Shown: positions 27,982 to 38,329 of the stretch, piece after piece
Numbering within the stretch: the first letter of the stretch is position 1
Layout: every line of letters starts with the position of its first letter
Notes under the pieces: generated by a model
Database searches by the model: none
Seen by the model: only the letters and a program-made list of their open reading frames with translations
What the model was told of the DNA's origin: nothing
Translations under genes and position numbers: made by a program
Source of the DNA: Novosphingobium meiothermophilum
GTDB lineage: Bacteria > Pseudomonadota > Alphaproteobacteria > Sphingomonadales > Sphingomonadaceae
DNA length: 64,000 bases
Direction of reading: 5' to 3'
NCBI RefSeq assembly: GCF_003171715.1
Contig: NZ_QGHL01000007.1
Span: 434,001 to 498,000, forward strand

Positions 27982-29367
27982 ATGGCGATCGAACTGAAGA
28001 TGCCCGCGCTTTCCCCGACCATGGAGGAAGGCACACTCGCAAAGTGGCTGGTTAAGGCTGGCGATGAAGTGAAGTCTGGCGACATTCTTGCCGAAATCGA
28101 AACCGACAAGGCGACGATGGAGTTCGAGGCCGTCGATGAAGGGGTGATTGCCGAACTGCTTGTTGCCGAAGGCACGGAAGGCGTGAAGGTCGGCACCGTG
28201 ATTGCCACGATCAAGGGCGAAGACGATGACGCTGCTACGGCGTCGGCAGCCGTCGCGCCGCTGTCTGCCCCCGTTGCCGAAAATGCACCTGCGGGCCTTG
28301 ATGCCAAGGCCAAGGCAGCTGCGGCCATTGCGCCGCGCAGCGATGCAAAGCCCGCAGCCGATCCGGAAATCCCGGCAGGCACGGCGATGGTGCCAACCAC
28401 CGTGCGCGAGGCACTGCGCGATGCCATGGCCGAGGAAATGCGTGCCGACAGCCGTGTCTTCGTGATGGGCGAGGAAGTGGCGGAATATCAGGGCGCCTAC
28501 AAGGTCACGCAGGGGCTGCTTGACGAGTTCGGACCGCAGCGGGTGATCGACACGCCCATTACCGAATATGGTTTTGCCGGGATTGGCGCGGGCGCGGCCA
28601 TGGGCGGTCTGCGTCCGGTGATAGAGTTCATGACCTTCAACTTCGCCATGCAGGCGATTGATCATATCATCAACTCCGCCGCCAAGACCAACTACATGTC
28701 GGGCGGACAGATGCGCTGCCCGATCGTGTTCCGGGGCCCCAACGGCGCGGCAGCCCGCGTCGGCGCCCAGCACTCGCAGAACTACGGCCCATGGTATGCC
28801 AGCGTGCCCGGCCTCGTGGTGATCGCGCCCTATGACAGCGCCGATGCCAAGGGCCTGCTGCGCGCCGCGATCCGCAGCGAAGACCCGGTTGTCTTCCTTG
28901 AGAACGAACTGGTCTATGGCCGCACTTTCGATGTGCCGCAGATCGATGATTTCGTGCTGCCTATCGGCAAGGCACGCATCGTCCGTCCGGGCAAGGACGT
29001 GACCATCGTCTCCTACTCGATCGGCGTCGGCTTCGCGCTTGAAGCGGCGGAAGCGCTCGCGGCCGAGGGCATCGATGCCGAAGTGATCGACCTGCGGACG
29101 CTGCGCCCGCTCGACAAGGAAACCGTTCTCGCCTCGCTGGCAAAGACCAACCGCATGGTTGTGGCCGAAGAGGGCTTCCCGGTCTGTTCGATCGCATCGG
29201 AAATCATCGCCATTGCGATGGAAGAAGGCTTCGATCACCTCGATGCTCCGGTGCTGCGGGTTTGCGACGAGGACGTGCCGCTGCCCTATGCAGCCAATCT
29301 CGAAAAGGCGGCGCTGATCGATGCCGCGAAAATCGCCGCCGCCGTGCGCAAGGTGTGCTATCGCTAA
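27982..29367 (+). CDS. pdhB: Pyruvate dehydrogenase E1 component subunit beta with N-terminal lipoyl domain
   Basis: 461 aa. Residues 1-78 are a biotinyl/lipoyl domain with the modified lysine in ETDKATMEF, then an Ala-rich linker to about 135 and the transketolase-type E1-beta domain ([12 protein letters not shown]...[14 protein letters not shown]). The N-terminal lipoyl domain on E1-beta is an alphaproteobacterial feature. E2 (pdhC) and E3 are not adjacent: a strong terminator follows, so they must be encoded elsewhere. The lipA gene 9 kb away would supply the cofactor. Confidence 0.95.
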   Translation: MAIELKMPALSPTMEEGTLAKWLVKAGDEVKSGDILAEIETDKATMEFEAVDEGVIAELLVAEGTEGVKVGTVIATIKGEDDDAATASAAVAPLSAPVAENAPAGLDAKAKAAAAIAPRSDAKPAADPEIPAGTAMVPTTVREALRDAMAEEMRADSRVFVMGEEVAEYQGAYKVTQGLLDEFGPQRVIDTPITEYGFAGIGAGAAMGGLRPVIEFMTFNFAMQAIDHIINSAAKTNYMSGGQMRCPIVFRGPNGAAARVGAQHSQNYGPWYASVPGLVVIAPYDSADAKGLLRAAIRSEDPVVFLENELVYGRTFDVPQIDDFVLPIGKARIVRPGKDVTIVSYSIGVGFALEAAEALAAEGIDAEVIDLRTLRPLDKETVLASLAKTNRMVVAEEGFPVCSIASEIIAIAMEEGFDHLDAPVLRVCDEDVPLPYAANLEKAALIDAAKIAAAVRKVCYR

Positions 29368-29397
29368 GGACCGGGTGGTCGGCTTGACCGTGATGCA

Positions 29398-29427
29398 GGG
29401 GTGCCGCGCCGCTGGCACCCCTTTTTT
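29398..29427 (+). terminator. Intrinsic terminator of pdhA-pdhB
   Basis: 8-bp perfect stem GGGGTGCC/GGCACCCC with an 8-base loop followed by six T, 30 bases after the pdhB stop: a textbook rho-independent terminator. Confidence 0.92.
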
Positions 29428-29483
29428 GCATGTGGCGCTGACCGGCCCTGTTTCCGCGCTTATGGAAGGATAGCGCACTGCGC

Positions 29484-30059
29484 ATGTCATCGCCGCCGAA
29501 CGATCTTGATCCCCAACATCGCATTGCGCTTGCCTATGCCCCGAAGTCCGCACGGGCAGCATGGCTTGCGCTCCTCGCGTTCGAGCAGCGCATGGCCGAT
29601 ACCGCGCGCCCCGGCAGGGAGCCGATCATGATCCAGTTGCGGCTTGCCTGGTGGCGCGACCGGCTCGCCGAGGACGGGACCAACTGGCCGGTGAGCGAAC
29701 CATTGCTGGCGCAGCTTGTATCGTGGCAGGGGCGGCATGGCGCGCTAGGCGCTCTGATCGATGGCTGGGAAGCAATGATCGTCGGCGAGGATGGCGGCAC
29801 GCAGCTTTGCGAGGCACGGGTGAAAGCGCACCTCGCCCTTGCCGACCTGCTGGGCGTGACCGCGCTGGAGCCGGTTGAGCGGATGGCGCGCGATCTGGCG
29901 ACGGGTAAGGGGGATGTCAGCCCCGGTCCGCCCGTTGCCCGCCCCATGCGGCCTTTGGCGGTGCTGCGCGTCCTTGCCCGGCGCGAGAGAAGGGATCGCA
30001 GATCCAGCCCCTTTGCCGACCTTTTGCGGGTCATGCGCGCCGGATTGCTGGGCTTCTGA
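29484..30059 (+). CDS. Short squalene/phytoene synthase-like protein
   Basis: 191 aa, shorter than the ~280 aa of phytoene or squalene synthases. It keeps the signature MIQLRLAWWRDRL, but the first Asp-rich motif is reduced to FEQRMADTAR, so prenyl-diphosphate chemistry is doubtful. It more resembles the non-catalytic branch to which mitochondrial NDUFAF6, a complex I assembly factor, belongs. The ATG at 29484 follows the pdh terminator by 56 bases. Its 3' end shows no frameshift remnant in the downstream 80 bases, so I read it as an intact short protein. Confidence 0.7.
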   Translation: MSSPPNDLDPQHRIALAYAPKSARAAWLALLAFEQRMADTARPGREPIMIQLRLAWWRDRLAEDGTNWPVSEPLLAQLVSWQGRHGALGALIDGWEAMIVGEDGGTQLCEARVKAHLALADLLGVTALEPVERMARDLATGKGDVSPGPPVARPMRPLAVLRVLARRERRDRRSSPFADLLRVMRAGLLGF

Positions 30060-30145
30060 CAATCCTGCCAAAGCGGAACCGTCTGTCTCTGCCGCCTTTG
30101 TGCGCGAACCTTTAGGCTGCCCGCGTTCTTGCGGGAGGGGTTGCG

Positions 30146-30622
30146 ATGCTTCGAGGTCTGCTTGGCGCGCTGGCTGCGCTCCTGCTTGCAGCAGCGGGCG
30201 TGTTCTGGTGGCAGGGGCGTGCCGCCAGCAGTCTTGATTCAGCAGTTCCGGCGCCGCCTGCGGCTTCAGCAGACGAACTGGAACCGGAAGACCTGCCAAG
30301 CGCCGATGTGGAAGGGCTGATGGGCGCCGCGCCGCCGGAGGCTACCGCCATCGGCAGGGAAACGCGGCGCTTCAACCTGCTCGACAAGGATCGGGACAAT
30401 CGCATCAGCCGCACCGAAATGCTCAGCACCCGCGCCAAGGCGTTTCGCAAGCTCGACAAGGACGGCAACAACCTCCTCACTTTCGAGGAATGGGCACACG
30501 CCACGGTCGACAAGTTCGCTGCCGCCGATGCCAATGGCGACCTGTTCCTGACGCGCGAGGAGTTTGCCACCACGCGGCCGAAGGACAAGCCGAAGATCAA
30601 ACAGAAATGCGTCTGCAAATAG
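30146..30622 (+). CDS. Membrane-anchored EF-hand protein
   Basis: 158 aa. One N-terminal hydrophobic segment (about 4-22) anchors or exports it, followed by a Pro/Ala/Glu linker. Three EF-hand loops with acidic ligands are at 80-91 (DKDRDNRISRTE), 104-115 (DKDGNNLLTFEE) and 128-139 (DANGDLFLTREE), so calcium binding in the periplasm is likely. GGGAGGGG precedes the ATG. Convergent with trmFO, only 3 bases apart. Confidence 0.82.
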   Translation: MLRGLLGALAALLLAAAGVFWWQGRAASSLDSAVPAPPAASADELEPEDLPSADVEGLMGAAPPEATAIGRETRRFNLLDKDRDNRISRTEMLSTRAKAFRKLDKDGNNLLTFEEWAHATVDKFAAADANGDLFLTREEFATTRPKDKPKIKQKCVCK

Positions 30623-30625
30623 GCT

Positions 30626-31993
30626 TCAGACGAGGGCGCCTGTCCATTTGGAGAGATCGCGTTTGGCGCGTTCGGTATAGGCTTCCTTGCGCACCTTTTT
30701 CTTCACATCTGCCAGTGGCGGGAACAGCCCGAAATTGACGTTCATCGGCTGGAAGCTTTCAGCCTCTGCATCGCCGGTGATATGGGCAAGCAGCGCGCCC
30801 AGCGCTGTTGTGCGCGGTGGTGCCTGCCATTCACGCCCGGCCAGTTCGGTCGCCGCCATAAGGCCCGCCAGCAGACCGACCGCACCGCTTTCGACATAGC
30901 CTTCGCAGCCGGTGATCTGGCCGGCAAAGCGGATATGCGGGGCACGCTTCAGGCGAAGCTGCCGGTCCAGCAGTGTGGGGGAATTGATGAAAGTATTGCG
31001 GTGCAGGCCACCAAGCCTTGCGAACTCGGCCCGCTCCAGGCCCGGAATGGTGCGGAAAACGCGGACCTGCTCGGCGTGCTTGAGCTTGGTCTGGAAGCCG
31101 ACCATGTTCCACAGCGTGCCCAGCTTGTTGTCCTGCCGGAGCTGGACGACGGCATAGGGCCAGCGGCCATTGGGGTGTTCCGGTGTTGCCCAGTGCGGGT
31201 TGTCCAGCCCGACCGGCTTCATCGGGCCGAAGCGCAGCGTTTCCTCGCCGCGGGCGGCCATGACCTCGATCGGCATGCAGCCGTCGAAATAGGGGGTGTT
31301 TGCCTCCCATTCCTTGAACTCGGTCTTCTCGCCTGCCAGCAGTTCCTCACGAAACGCCAGATACTGCTCGCGGGTCATCGGGCAGTTGATGTAGTCGCGT
31401 CCATCGCCTCCCATGGCAAGCGAGGCTTCCGCGCCCTTGTCCCAGCGCGAGGCCATCCAGGCCACATCCATGTCGATACTGTCGCGATAGACGATGGGAG
31501 CAATGGCATCGAAAAAGGCAAGGCTTTCCGCACCGGTGGCGGCACCGATGCTGTGCGCGAGGGAGGGCGCGGTGAGCGGACCAGTGGCGATGATCGTCAG
31601 TCCGTCCGTTGGCAGCACATCAACCCGCTCACGCACGATTTCCAGCGTCGGCTGAGTGCGCAGGGCCGCCTCGACCTCGGCTGAAAACACGTCGCGATCC
31701 ACGGCCAGCGCAGAGCCTGCCGGAACCCGCGCCTTTGCTGCTGCTGTCATCAGCAGGCTGTCGCACTGGCGCATTTCATGATGCAGCAGCCCCACTGCGT
31801 TCTTCTCGTCGTCGTCCGAGCGGAACGAATTGGAGCAGACCAGTTCGGCAAGACCAGCGCCGTTATGGGCCGGTGTGGTATCACCGCCTCCGCGCATTTC
31901 CGAAAGGCGCACGCGGATGCCGCGCCGGGCAAGTTGCCAGGCGGCTTCGGAACCGGCCATGCCGCCACCGATGATGTGAACCTGATACGTCAT
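30626..31993 (-). CDS. trmFO: Methylenetetrahydrofolate--tRNA-(uracil-5-)-methyltransferase
   Basis: 455-aa FAD- and folate-dependent enzyme making ribothymidine at U54 of tRNA. The dinucleotide motif [12 protein letters not shown] is at the N-terminus, and [26 protein letters not shown] and [11 protein letters not shown] are family signatures. The frame runs open to 32221, but the ATG at 31993 gives the canonical N-terminus and length. Divergent from the YhhN gene. Confidence 0.95.
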   Translation of the reverse strand: MTYQVHIIGGGMAGSEAAWQLARRGIRVRLSEMRGGGDTTPAHNGAGLAELVCSNSFRSDDDEKNAVGLLHHEMRQCDSLLMTAAAKARVPAGSALAVDRDVFSAEVEAALRTQPTLEIVRERVDVLPTDGLTIIATGPLTAPSLAHSIGAATGAESLAFFDAIAPIVYRDSIDMDVAWMASRWDKGAEASLAMGGDGRDYINCPMTREQYLAFREELLAGEKTEFKEWEANTPYFDGCMPIEVMAARGEETLRFGPMKPVGLDNPHWATPEHPNGRWPYAVVQLRQDNKLGTLWNMVGFQTKLKHAEQVRVFRTIPGLERAEFARLGGLHRNTFINSPTLLDRQLRLKRAPHIRFAGQITGCEGYVESGAVGLLAGLMAATELAGREWQAPPRTTALGALLAHITGDAEAESFQPMNVNFGLFPPLADVKKKVRKEAYTERAKRDLSKWTGALV

Positions 31994-32079
31994 GGGTTGC
32001 GCCTTGGCATTGCATGGCGGCTGCGGCAATAGCGTTGCGAGGACTGGCGAAGGGGGAAAGTGTGGCAGGTGGTGCCCTG

Positions 32080-32718
32080 ATGGAAAAGCGGCCCTGGCTG
32101 GCGGCCAGTCTTGTTGCCGGAACAAGCTACTGGCTGGCGGCCAAGGGGCAGGTTCCGGGGCTGTGGCTGATTGCCTGGAAGGGGCTGGGGGTGGCCTTGC
32201 TTGCCGCTTATGCCTGGGCACATCACCCTTCGCGCAATGCGCATCAACTGGCGCTGGTCATGGCGCTGGGGGCCATTGGCGATATGGTTCTTGAAGTCCA
32301 TTTTGCCGGCGGCGCGGTGGCCTTCCTGCTGGGGCATCTGGCAGCTATTGCGCTTTACCGGCGTTTCCGGCGCGAACGGCCTGCGCCCAGCCAGAAGGCG
32401 GCGGCCATCGCCACCTTGCTGGGGGTGCCGCTTATTTCGTGGCAGCTTACCGGCCGGGCAGACGTGGCATTCTATGCTTTTGGCCTTTCCGGCATGGCCG
32501 CAGCGGCATGGCTCAGCAGCTTTCCCCGTTACCGGGTGGGGCTGGGTGCCATGATGTTCGTGGCATCCGATCTGCTGATCTTCGCACGCATGGGGCCGCT
32601 GGCAGGGACTGCTGCAGCGCAAATGCTGATCTGGCCGCTCTATTATTTCGGCCAGTTCCTGATCTGCACCGGGGTCATTGCCACCTTGCGGGCGCGCGGC
32701 GAGTTTGCGCAGGAATGA
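32080..32718 (+). CDS. YhhN/TMEM86 family membrane protein
   Basis: 212-aa protein with about eight hydrophobic helices; the family includes lysoplasmalogenases, although the bacterial substrate is rarely known. GAIGDMVLE and SDLLIFAR, with Asp residues in helices, are the conserved core. The ATG at 32080 is chosen because residues upstream (frame open to 32014) overlap the trmFO leader; a GTG at 32062 is another option. Convergent with the DUF952 gene. Confidence 0.82.
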   Translation: MEKRPWLAASLVAGTSYWLAAKGQVPGLWLIAWKGLGVALLAAYAWAHHPSRNAHQLALVMALGAIGDMVLEVHFAGGAVAFLLGHLAAIALYRRFRRERPAPSQKAAAIATLLGVPLISWQLTGRADVAFYAFGLSGMAAAAWLSSFPRYRVGLGAMMFVASDLLIFARMGPLAGTAAAQMLIWPLYYFGQFLICTGVIATLRARGEFAQE

Positions 32719-32733
32719 CGGACCGGGTTCAAG

Positions 32734-33090
32734 TCAGTCTGCGACAGGAAGAATGACCTGTCCCGCAGTGTCCCGCTGCAACGGGCCACTGGCAATGGCC
32801 GCGCTCCACGGCAGGTCGGCGTAGATGTGCGGGAACAGCGCGCCACCGCGCGACGGTTCCCACCGCACCGCTTCGCCAAGCTGCGCCAGATCGACGGCAA
32901 CGACGTGAAGACCGTCCTGCCCGGCGAAGTGTTTGTCCACTGTTTCGGTCAACTGCTCGGCCGTTGAGAGGTGAATGAAGCCATCCGCCAGATCGACAGG
33001 CGCTCCCCGGCACACGCCATCAGCCTTGAACTGCGCCATCTGCCCGGATGTGAGCACCTTGTAGGCGACAGCAGGAGGAGACGACATCAT
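32734..33090 (-). CDS. DUF952 family protein
   Basis: 118-aa protein with the DUF952 pattern AYKVLTSGQ, DGFIHLSTAEQ, GGALFPHIYADLP. Function unknown; the fold is related to ADP-ribosyltransferase-like domains by family knowledge. The frame extends to a TTG at 33102 that would overlap the gyrA stop; the ATG at 33090 is preferred. It follows gyrA in the same direction, a common sphingomonad arrangement as far as I recall. Confidence 0.8.
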   Translation of the reverse strand: MMSSPPAVAYKVLTSGQMAQFKADGVCRGAPVDLADGFIHLSTAEQLTETVDKHFAGQDGLHVVAVDLAQLGEAVRWEPSRGGALFPHIYADLPWSAAIASGPLQRDTAGQVILPVAD

Positions 33091-33098
33091 CACTTTGG

Positions 33099-35837
33099 TC
33101 AAACCTGCGTTGCGTCTGACGCTGTCCCGCCGGCTTCGGCTTCCGGGCCGTCCGCGCCATCTTCGGCCTCTGCCAGGCGCACGGCGCTTACCACATGCTC
33201 GTCGCCAGAAACGTTGAACAGGCGCACGCCCGCGCTGCCGCGTCCGATCACGCGCAGCGAATCGAGCGGCAGGCGGATGAGCTTGGCCTGATCGGTAACG
33301 AGCATGAGCTGATCGGCCTGTGTTGCCGGGAAGCTCGCCACGACCGGGCCATTGCGTTCGATGTTGTCAATATTGGTAATGCCCTGTCCGCCGCGTCCGG
33401 TGCGGCGGTATTCATAGGCAGAAGACAGCTTTCCATAGCCGTTGGCGCAGACGGTGAGGATGAACTGCTCGCGTGCCGCCAGTTCGGCCATGCGCTCGGC
33501 CGAAAGCACGGGCTCGCCTTCCTTTTCACCCTTCCACGGGGCAAAGCGCAGATAGCCCTCGCGCTCTTCCTGATCCTTCACGCCAACACGGTGCAGGATC
33601 GAGAGCGAGATGACCTCGTCATCGCCCTTCAGCGTCATCCCCCGCACGCCGGTGGAGGTGCGGCTGGTGAACTCGCGCACTTCATCGCCCGCAAAGCGGA
33701 TTGCCTTGCCCGACCGCGTGGCCAGCAGCACGTCATCGCTCGGCTCCAGCAGTGCCACCCCGATCAGCCGGTCATCACTGTCCTCTTCGAACTTCATCGC
33801 GAACTTGCCGTTCGAGGGAATGTTGGCGAACGCATCCATCGAGTTGCGGCGCACGTTGCCCTTTGCCGTGGCGAAGACCACCGAGAGCTTGCCCCATTCG
33901 GCCTCGTCTTCCGGCAGCGGCAGCACGGTGGCGATGGTTTCGCCCTGATCGAGTGCAGGCAGCATGTTGACGACCGGGCGCCCGCGCGTGGCCGCCCCGC
34001 CTTCTGGCAGACGCCATACCTTGAGGCGATAGACCTTGCCCGCCGTCGAGAAGAACAGGACCGGTGTGTGCGTGCTGGCCACGAACATCGTGGCAACGGC
34101 ATCCTCGTCCTTGGTGGCCATGCCCGAACGACCCTTTCCGCCCCGGTTCTGGGCACGGAAGGTGGAAAGCGGGGTCCGCTTGATATAGCCGTCGAGGGTG
34201 ATGGTCACGACCATGTCCTCGCGCTCGATCAGGTCTTCGTCCTCGATGCCGTCGGCAGCAGGCGCGATCTCGGAAAGGCGCGGCGTGGCGAAAGCCAGGC
34301 GCACTGCAAGCAGTTCCTCGCGCATGACGCCATAGAGCTTGGCCCGGTCGGCAAGGATGGAGAGGTATTCGGCAATGGCCTTGGCCAGCCCCTCCAGTTC
34401 ATCGCCGATCTCGTCGCGGCCCAGCGCCGTCAGGCGGTGCAGGCGCAGGTCGAGGATGGCGCGGACCTGGATTTCCGAAAGGCGATAGGTGGCCGCATCG
34501 GCAACGCCGGCATCCTCGATCGCCTCGACAAGGCGGATATAGGGCGCAATCTCGCCCATCGGCCATTCGCGGGCGAGCAGGGTGTCACGCGCAACCTGCG
34601 GATTGGGCGAGCCGCGGATGATCCGCACCACCTCGTCAAGGTTGGTCACGGCAATCACGAGGCCCAGCAGGATATGCGCCCGGTCGCGTGCCTTGTTCAG
34701 TTCGAATTTGGTGCGGCGGGTAATCACTTCCTCGCGGAAGCGCACGAAGGCTTCGATGATATCTTTCAGGTTGAGAACTTCGGGCCTGCCGCCGCGAATG
34801 GCCAGCATGTTGGCCGGGAAGCTCGATTGCGCGGGCGTGTTGCGCCAGATCTGGTTGAGCACCACTTCGGGCGTGGCATCGCGCTTGAGATCGATGACCA
34901 CCCGCACGCCTTCGCGGTTGGATTCGTCGCGGATGTCCGAGATGCCCTCGATCCGCTTGTCCTTGGCCGCCTCGGCGATCTTTTCCACCAGGTTCGACTT
35001 GCCGACCTGATAGGGAATGCTCGTCAGAACGATGGAACGCCGGTCGCCCCGGCCTTCCTCGATTTGATGGCGGGCGCGCATGATGATCGAGCCGCGCCCT
35101 TCATGATAGGCCTTGCGCGCACCGGATGCACCAAGGATGAGGGGGGCGGTGGGGAAATCGGGTCCGGGGATGATCTGGATCAGTTCGTCGATCGTGATCC
35201 GGGGATTGTCCATGTAGGCAAGGCAGCCGTCGATCACCTCGCCCAGATTGTGCGGGGGGATGTTCGTGGCCATGCCGACGGCAATCCCGCCCGCGCCGTT
35301 GACCAGCAGGTTGGGAAAGCGTGCGGGCAGGACCTGCGGTTCATGCTCGGAGCCGTCATAGTTCGGGCTGAAATCGACGGTATCCTTGTCGATATCGGCA
35401 AGCAGCGCATCCGCGACCTTGGCCAGACGGGCTTCGGTATAACGCATCGAGGCCGGTGGATCGGGGTCCATCGAGCCGAAGTTGCCCTGTCCGTCGATCA
35501 GCGGCAGACGCATCGACCAGTCCTGCGTCATCCGAGCGAGCGCATCGTAGATCGCGCTGTCGCCATGCGGGTGATACTTGCCCATCGTATCGCCAACGAT
35601 GCGGGCTGACTTGCGATAGGCCTTGGTCGAGACGAACCCGTTTTCGTGACTGGTCCACAGGATGCGGCGGTGGACGGGCTTCAGGCCATCGCGCACGTCA
35701 GGCAGCGCGCGGCTCACGATCACGCTCATCGCGTAATCGAGATAGCTGGTCTTCATCTCGTCGACGATGTCGATCCGCTGGAACTCGCCGTCGGGGGCGG
35801 GGGCAGGGGGGTCGATGATCGTGGTGTCGTCGCTCAC
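33099..35837 (-). CDS. gyrA: DNA gyrase subunit A
   Basis: 912-aa topoisomerase II subunit that cuts and rejoins DNA. Catalytic Tyr133 is in MRYTEARL. The quinolone-resistance region reads [12 protein letters not shown] with Ser94 and Asp98, the sensitive-type residues (E. coli Ser83/Asp87). The C-terminal beta-pinwheel contains a GyrA-box, here QNRGGKG rather than QRRGGKG. Start is GTG at 35837. The C-terminal tail is acidic and Ala/Gly-rich. Confidence 0.96.
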   Translation of the reverse strand: MSDDTTIIDPPAPAPDGEFQRIDIVDEMKTSYLDYAMSVIVSRALPDVRDGLKPVHRRILWTSHENGFVSTKAYRKSARIVGDTMGKYHPHGDSAIYDALARMTQDWSMRLPLIDGQGNFGSMDPDPPASMRYTEARLAKVADALLADIDKDTVDFSPNYDGSEHEPQVLPARFPNLLVNGAGGIAVGMATNIPPHNLGEVIDGCLAYMDNPRITIDELIQIIPGPDFPTAPLILGASGARKAYHEGRGSIIMRARHQIEEGRGDRRSIVLTSIPYQVGKSNLVEKIAEAAKDKRIEGISDIRDESNREGVRVVIDLKRDATPEVVLNQIWRNTPAQSSFPANMLAIRGGRPEVLNLKDIIEAFVRFREEVITRRTKFELNKARDRAHILLGLVIAVTNLDEVVRIIRGSPNPQVARDTLLAREWPMGEIAPYIRLVEAIEDAGVADAATYRLSEIQVRAILDLRLHRLTALGRDEIGDELEGLAKAIAEYLSILADRAKLYGVMREELLAVRLAFATPRLSEIAPAADGIEDEDLIEREDMVVTITLDGYIKRTPLSTFRAQNRGGKGRSGMATKDEDAVATMFVASTHTPVLFFSTAGKVYRLKVWRLPEGGAATRGRPVVNMLPALDQGETIATVLPLPEDEAEWGKLSVVFATAKGNVRRNSMDAFANIPSNGKFAMKFEEDSDDRLIGVALLEPSDDVLLATRSGKAIRFAGDEVREFTSRTSTGVRGMTLKGDDEVISLSILHRVGVKDQEEREGYLRFAPWKGEKEGEPVLSAERMAELAAREQFILTVCANGYGKLSSAYEYRRTGRGGQGITNIDNIERNGPVVASFPATQADQLMLVTDQAKLIRLPLDSLRVIGRGSAGVRLFNVSGDEHVVSAVRLAEAEDGADGPEAEAGGTASDATQV

Positions 35838-36162
35838 GGGAACAGCTTTTCGTTATGGGAACAAGGGATGATCTGCGGCCCTAGACCCATCGGCCGCCAA
35901 TGGCCAGCAACAGACCGCCCAAGACCGGCGTTAAGGCCCGGTTTTCCACATTTGCGAGCCGCTGCGACCAGTTGCATGAATATCGGGGTGAAGCGTCATT
36001 CAATCAGCGTTCACGGGAACAAGGATAGCGCACAGACCGTTGCCAAGGGGACATTTCCGCGCCACTAGCGGAAGCCGACAATCTGGCGAGAGGGCCGCAA
36101 GGGAACACGCATCCGGGCAGGGTCGCCCGCGTGGGCCACCGGTCGAAGAGGAGACGAGTTCT
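35838..36162. other. Divergent intergenic region between gyrA and a TPR-like gene
   Basis: 325 bases without a gene I can support. It must hold the gyrA promoter (minus) and that of the downstream gene (plus). The heptamer GGGAACA occurs four times in the same orientation (35838, 35857, 36015, 36101), three of them as (A/T)(C/T)GGGAACA(A/G). The final 20 bases carry the GAAGAGGAGA ribosome site. No tRNA or hairpin-T terminator is visible. Confidence 0.6.
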
Positions 36163-37494
36163 ATGCGTTCGAACTTCAAGCGTATTACCGGAAGCATGAT
36201 CGGCAAGACCGCGCTGGCCGTGGCGCTGTGCACCGGCGCGCTGACTGTCGGCGCAACCGCGGTCGCGGCCAAGGAAAAGGAACAGAAGGCTGCCAAGGCG
36301 ACCTACTCGAAGGAGTTCGTGGCGGCGGCCGGTCCTATCCAGAAGTCGATGACCGCCATTGACGAAGTGAAGAAGAAGGGTGGCGATGCCGCCGCGCAGA
36401 AGGCCGCCGCGCCCAATGCTGCCGCCGAACTGGCTGCGGCCGAAGCCGCAATCCAGACCCCGCTTGATCGCATGGCGGCCGGCGGCTGGGCGGTAAGCCT
36501 CGGCGGGTTGCTGAACGATGTGGGGATGCGCCAGCGCGGCATCCAGTACATGCTCGACAGCGGACAGGTGCCTGCCGCCAACCTGACCGAGTATCAGTTC
36601 TACCTCGGCAACTTCGCCTATTCCAACAAGGACTTCCCCACGGCGGTGAGGGCGCTGACGGCGGTCGTTCAGGCAAATTACAACGATGACAGTGCGGCCG
36701 AACTGCTGGCTGATGCCTATGCCCAGCAGGGCCAGAACGCAGAGGCACTCGCTGCGCTGAAGATGGCGCTGGATGTGCGCAAGGCAGCAGGCCAGCCCAT
36801 TCCCGAAGCGTGGTTCAAGCGCGCCAACCTCATCGCCTACAAGAACCGTCTGGGCGAGCAGGCGATCGAATGGTCGACGCTTATGGTCGAGAACGAACCG
36901 AATGCGCTGAACTGGCTTGGTGCCGGTCAGCTCGTGCGCGAGTTCGGTCAGTTCACCGCGCAGGAATCGCTCGATCTGGGACGTCTCCTGCTGCGCGCCG
37001 GCGGGTTCCAGAACGATCCGAAGTATGTCGAGCGCGAATATGTCGAGTATATCGAGGCTGCTGACCCGCGCCGCTTCCCCGGAGAGGTGGTCAAGGTTGC
37101 CGAGGCAGGGATCAAGGCAGGTGTGCTGCGCGCCAACGACGCCTTCGTTGCCGATGCGCTTTCGCAGGCCAAGAGCCGAGTGGCAGCCGACAAGGCATCG
37201 CTGCCTGCGCTCGACAAGGAAGCCCGTGCGAGCAAGGATGGCCGCAGCGCCGTCGCCATGGCCGATGCCTATCTGTCCTACGACGAACCAGCCAAGGCCG
37301 AGGAAATGTACCGGATGGCGCTGGAAAAGGGCGGCGCGATCGACCGCGATCGTGCGCTGACCCGGCTTGGCATCGCGCTGGTCGATCAGGACAAGTTCGA
37401 CGAAGCCAAGACCGTGTTTGCCCAGGTTGGCGGAACCCGTGCCAAGCTGGCGCGGCTCTGGTCGGCCTTCGCAACCGTGCAGGGCCGTCCCTGA
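36163..37494 (+). CDS. Secreted TPR-like repeat protein, unknown function
   Basis: 443 aa. Signal peptide of about 37 residues (MRSNFKRITG..., AVAA before KEKEQK). The mature protein is Ala-rich and helical, and the segments YQFYLGNFAYSNKDFPTAVRALTAV, AAELLADAYAQQGQNAEALAAL and AMADAYLSYDEPAKAEEMYRMAL (quoted in part) have TPR spacing; a periplasmic protein-interaction scaffold is likely. The frame is open to 36040, but the ATG at 36163 has a GAAGAGGAGA site and a proper signal peptide. A terminator follows. Confidence 0.8.
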   Translation: MRSNFKRITGSMIGKTALAVALCTGALTVGATAVAAKEKEQKAAKATYSKEFVAAAGPIQKSMTAIDEVKKKGGDAAAQKAAAPNAAAELAAAEAAIQTPLDRMAAGGWAVSLGGLLNDVGMRQRGIQYMLDSGQVPAANLTEYQFYLGNFAYSNKDFPTAVRALTAVVQANYNDDSAAELLADAYAQQGQNAEALAALKMALDVRKAAGQPIPEAWFKRANLIAYKNRLGEQAIEWSTLMVENEPNALNWLGAGQLVREFGQFTAQESLDLGRLLLRAGGFQNDPKYVEREYVEYIEAADPRRFPGEVVKVAEAGIKAGVLRANDAFVADALSQAKSRVAADKASLPALDKEARASKDGRSAVAMADAYLSYDEPAKAEEMYRMALEKGGAIDRDRALTRLGIALVDQDKFDEAKTVFAQVGGTRAKLARLWSAFATVQGRP

Positions 37495-37539
37495 GCATTC
37501 GCCGTCCTGAGCTTTCAGGGCCTTGCGGCAAGACGGAAA

Positions 37540-37565
37540 GGGCGGCCTGAACAGCCGCCCTTTCT
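37540..37565 (+). terminator. Intrinsic terminator of the TPR-like gene
   Basis: 7-bp GC-only stem GGGCGGC/GCCGCCC with a 7-base loop followed by TTTCTT, 45 bases after the stop codon. Also close to the 3' end of the convergent carbonic anhydrase gene. Confidence 0.82.
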
Positions 37566-37611
37566 TCGTCTGGTGTGATGGTGTGTGCAGCCGGGCTGAT
37601 GCCAGCGGCGA

Positions 37612-38262
37612 TCAGGCTACCGGATGAAACTCGCCCGAAGCCTCGTCAAGCAGATTGAGCACGCCGTCGTTGATCGCAAAGAAAGCGCCGCGCAGACGCA
37701 GGCTGCCTTCCTTCTCCTTGCGGCTCACGAAAGGAAATGTCCGCAGATTGGCAAGGCTTTGCCGCACGCCCGCCAGTTCCATCGCGAGTTCGGCGGCGCG
37801 GCCTTCGGTGCCGTGCTGCGCAACCACCGCCTCGCGCGCTTCGTCCAGAAGCGAAATCCAGTCGGTTATAAACCCACCGTCGCCATGTTTTGCACCTTTC
37901 AGGCTGTGGGTCAGCGCTGCCTTGCATCCGCCGCACATGCCGTGCCCCATGACGACGATTTCCTTGACCTCAAGAACCTGCACCGCGAACTCCAGCGCTG
38001 CGGACACGCCGTGATGGCCCGGCGCGGTCTCGAAGGGAGGGACCATTGCGGCAACGTTGCGGACGACGAAGATCTCGCCCGGATCGACATCGAAGATCTG
38101 CGCGGGATCGACCCGGCTGTCCGAGCAGGCAATGACCATGACTTGAGGCGACTGGCCTTCGCTCAGTTCGCGCCAGCGTTCAAGGTTCGGCTTCCAGCCG
38201 GATTCGCGGAAGCGGCGATAGCCGGCGAGCAGGCGCTCAAGCCCTGGTGAGTTCTCGTTCAT
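37612..38262 (-). CDS. Beta-class carbonic anhydrase
   Basis: 216-aa zinc enzyme interconverting CO2 and bicarbonate. Zinc ligands and the Asp-Arg dyad are visible: Cys46, Asp48 and Arg50 in ACSDSRVDP, His107 and Cys110 in GHGMCGGC. The frame extends to 38283, but the ATG at 38262 gives the usual N-terminus. It may supply bicarbonate for carboxylases such as AccA. Divergent from lipA with 67 bases between. Confidence 0.93.
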   Translation of the reverse strand: MNENSPGLERLLAGYRRFRESGWKPNLERWRELSEGQSPQVMVIACSDSRVDPAQIFDVDPGEIFVVRNVAAMVPPFETAPGHHGVSAALEFAVQVLEVKEIVVMGHGMCGGCKAALTHSLKGAKHGDGGFITDWISLLDEAREAVVAQHGTEGRAAELAMELAGVRQSLANLRTFPFVSRKEKEGSLRLRGAFFAINDGVLNLLDEASGEFHPVA

Positions 38263-38329
38263 CGCCTGAGCTAATGGCCGCATCGATTGGGTCTTTCAAG
38301 AGCGGAAGGAACGGCCTATCTCGCAAGCC

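Noticed and set aside
29413..29430. TGGCAC...TTGCA resembling a sigma-54 promoter downstream of pdhB
   Set aside because: The GG and GC elements are 12, not 10, bases apart, and the sequence is fully explained as the right arm and T run of the pdhAB terminator.
27862..29562. Long antisense reading frame opposite pdhAB
   Set aside because: The opposite strand encodes well-defined PdhA/PdhB, and the antisense protein is His/Arg-rich noise.
33195..35609. 804-codon reading frame antisense to gyrA
   Set aside because: Codon-bias shadow of gyrA; composition rich in His, Arg and Gly without domain.
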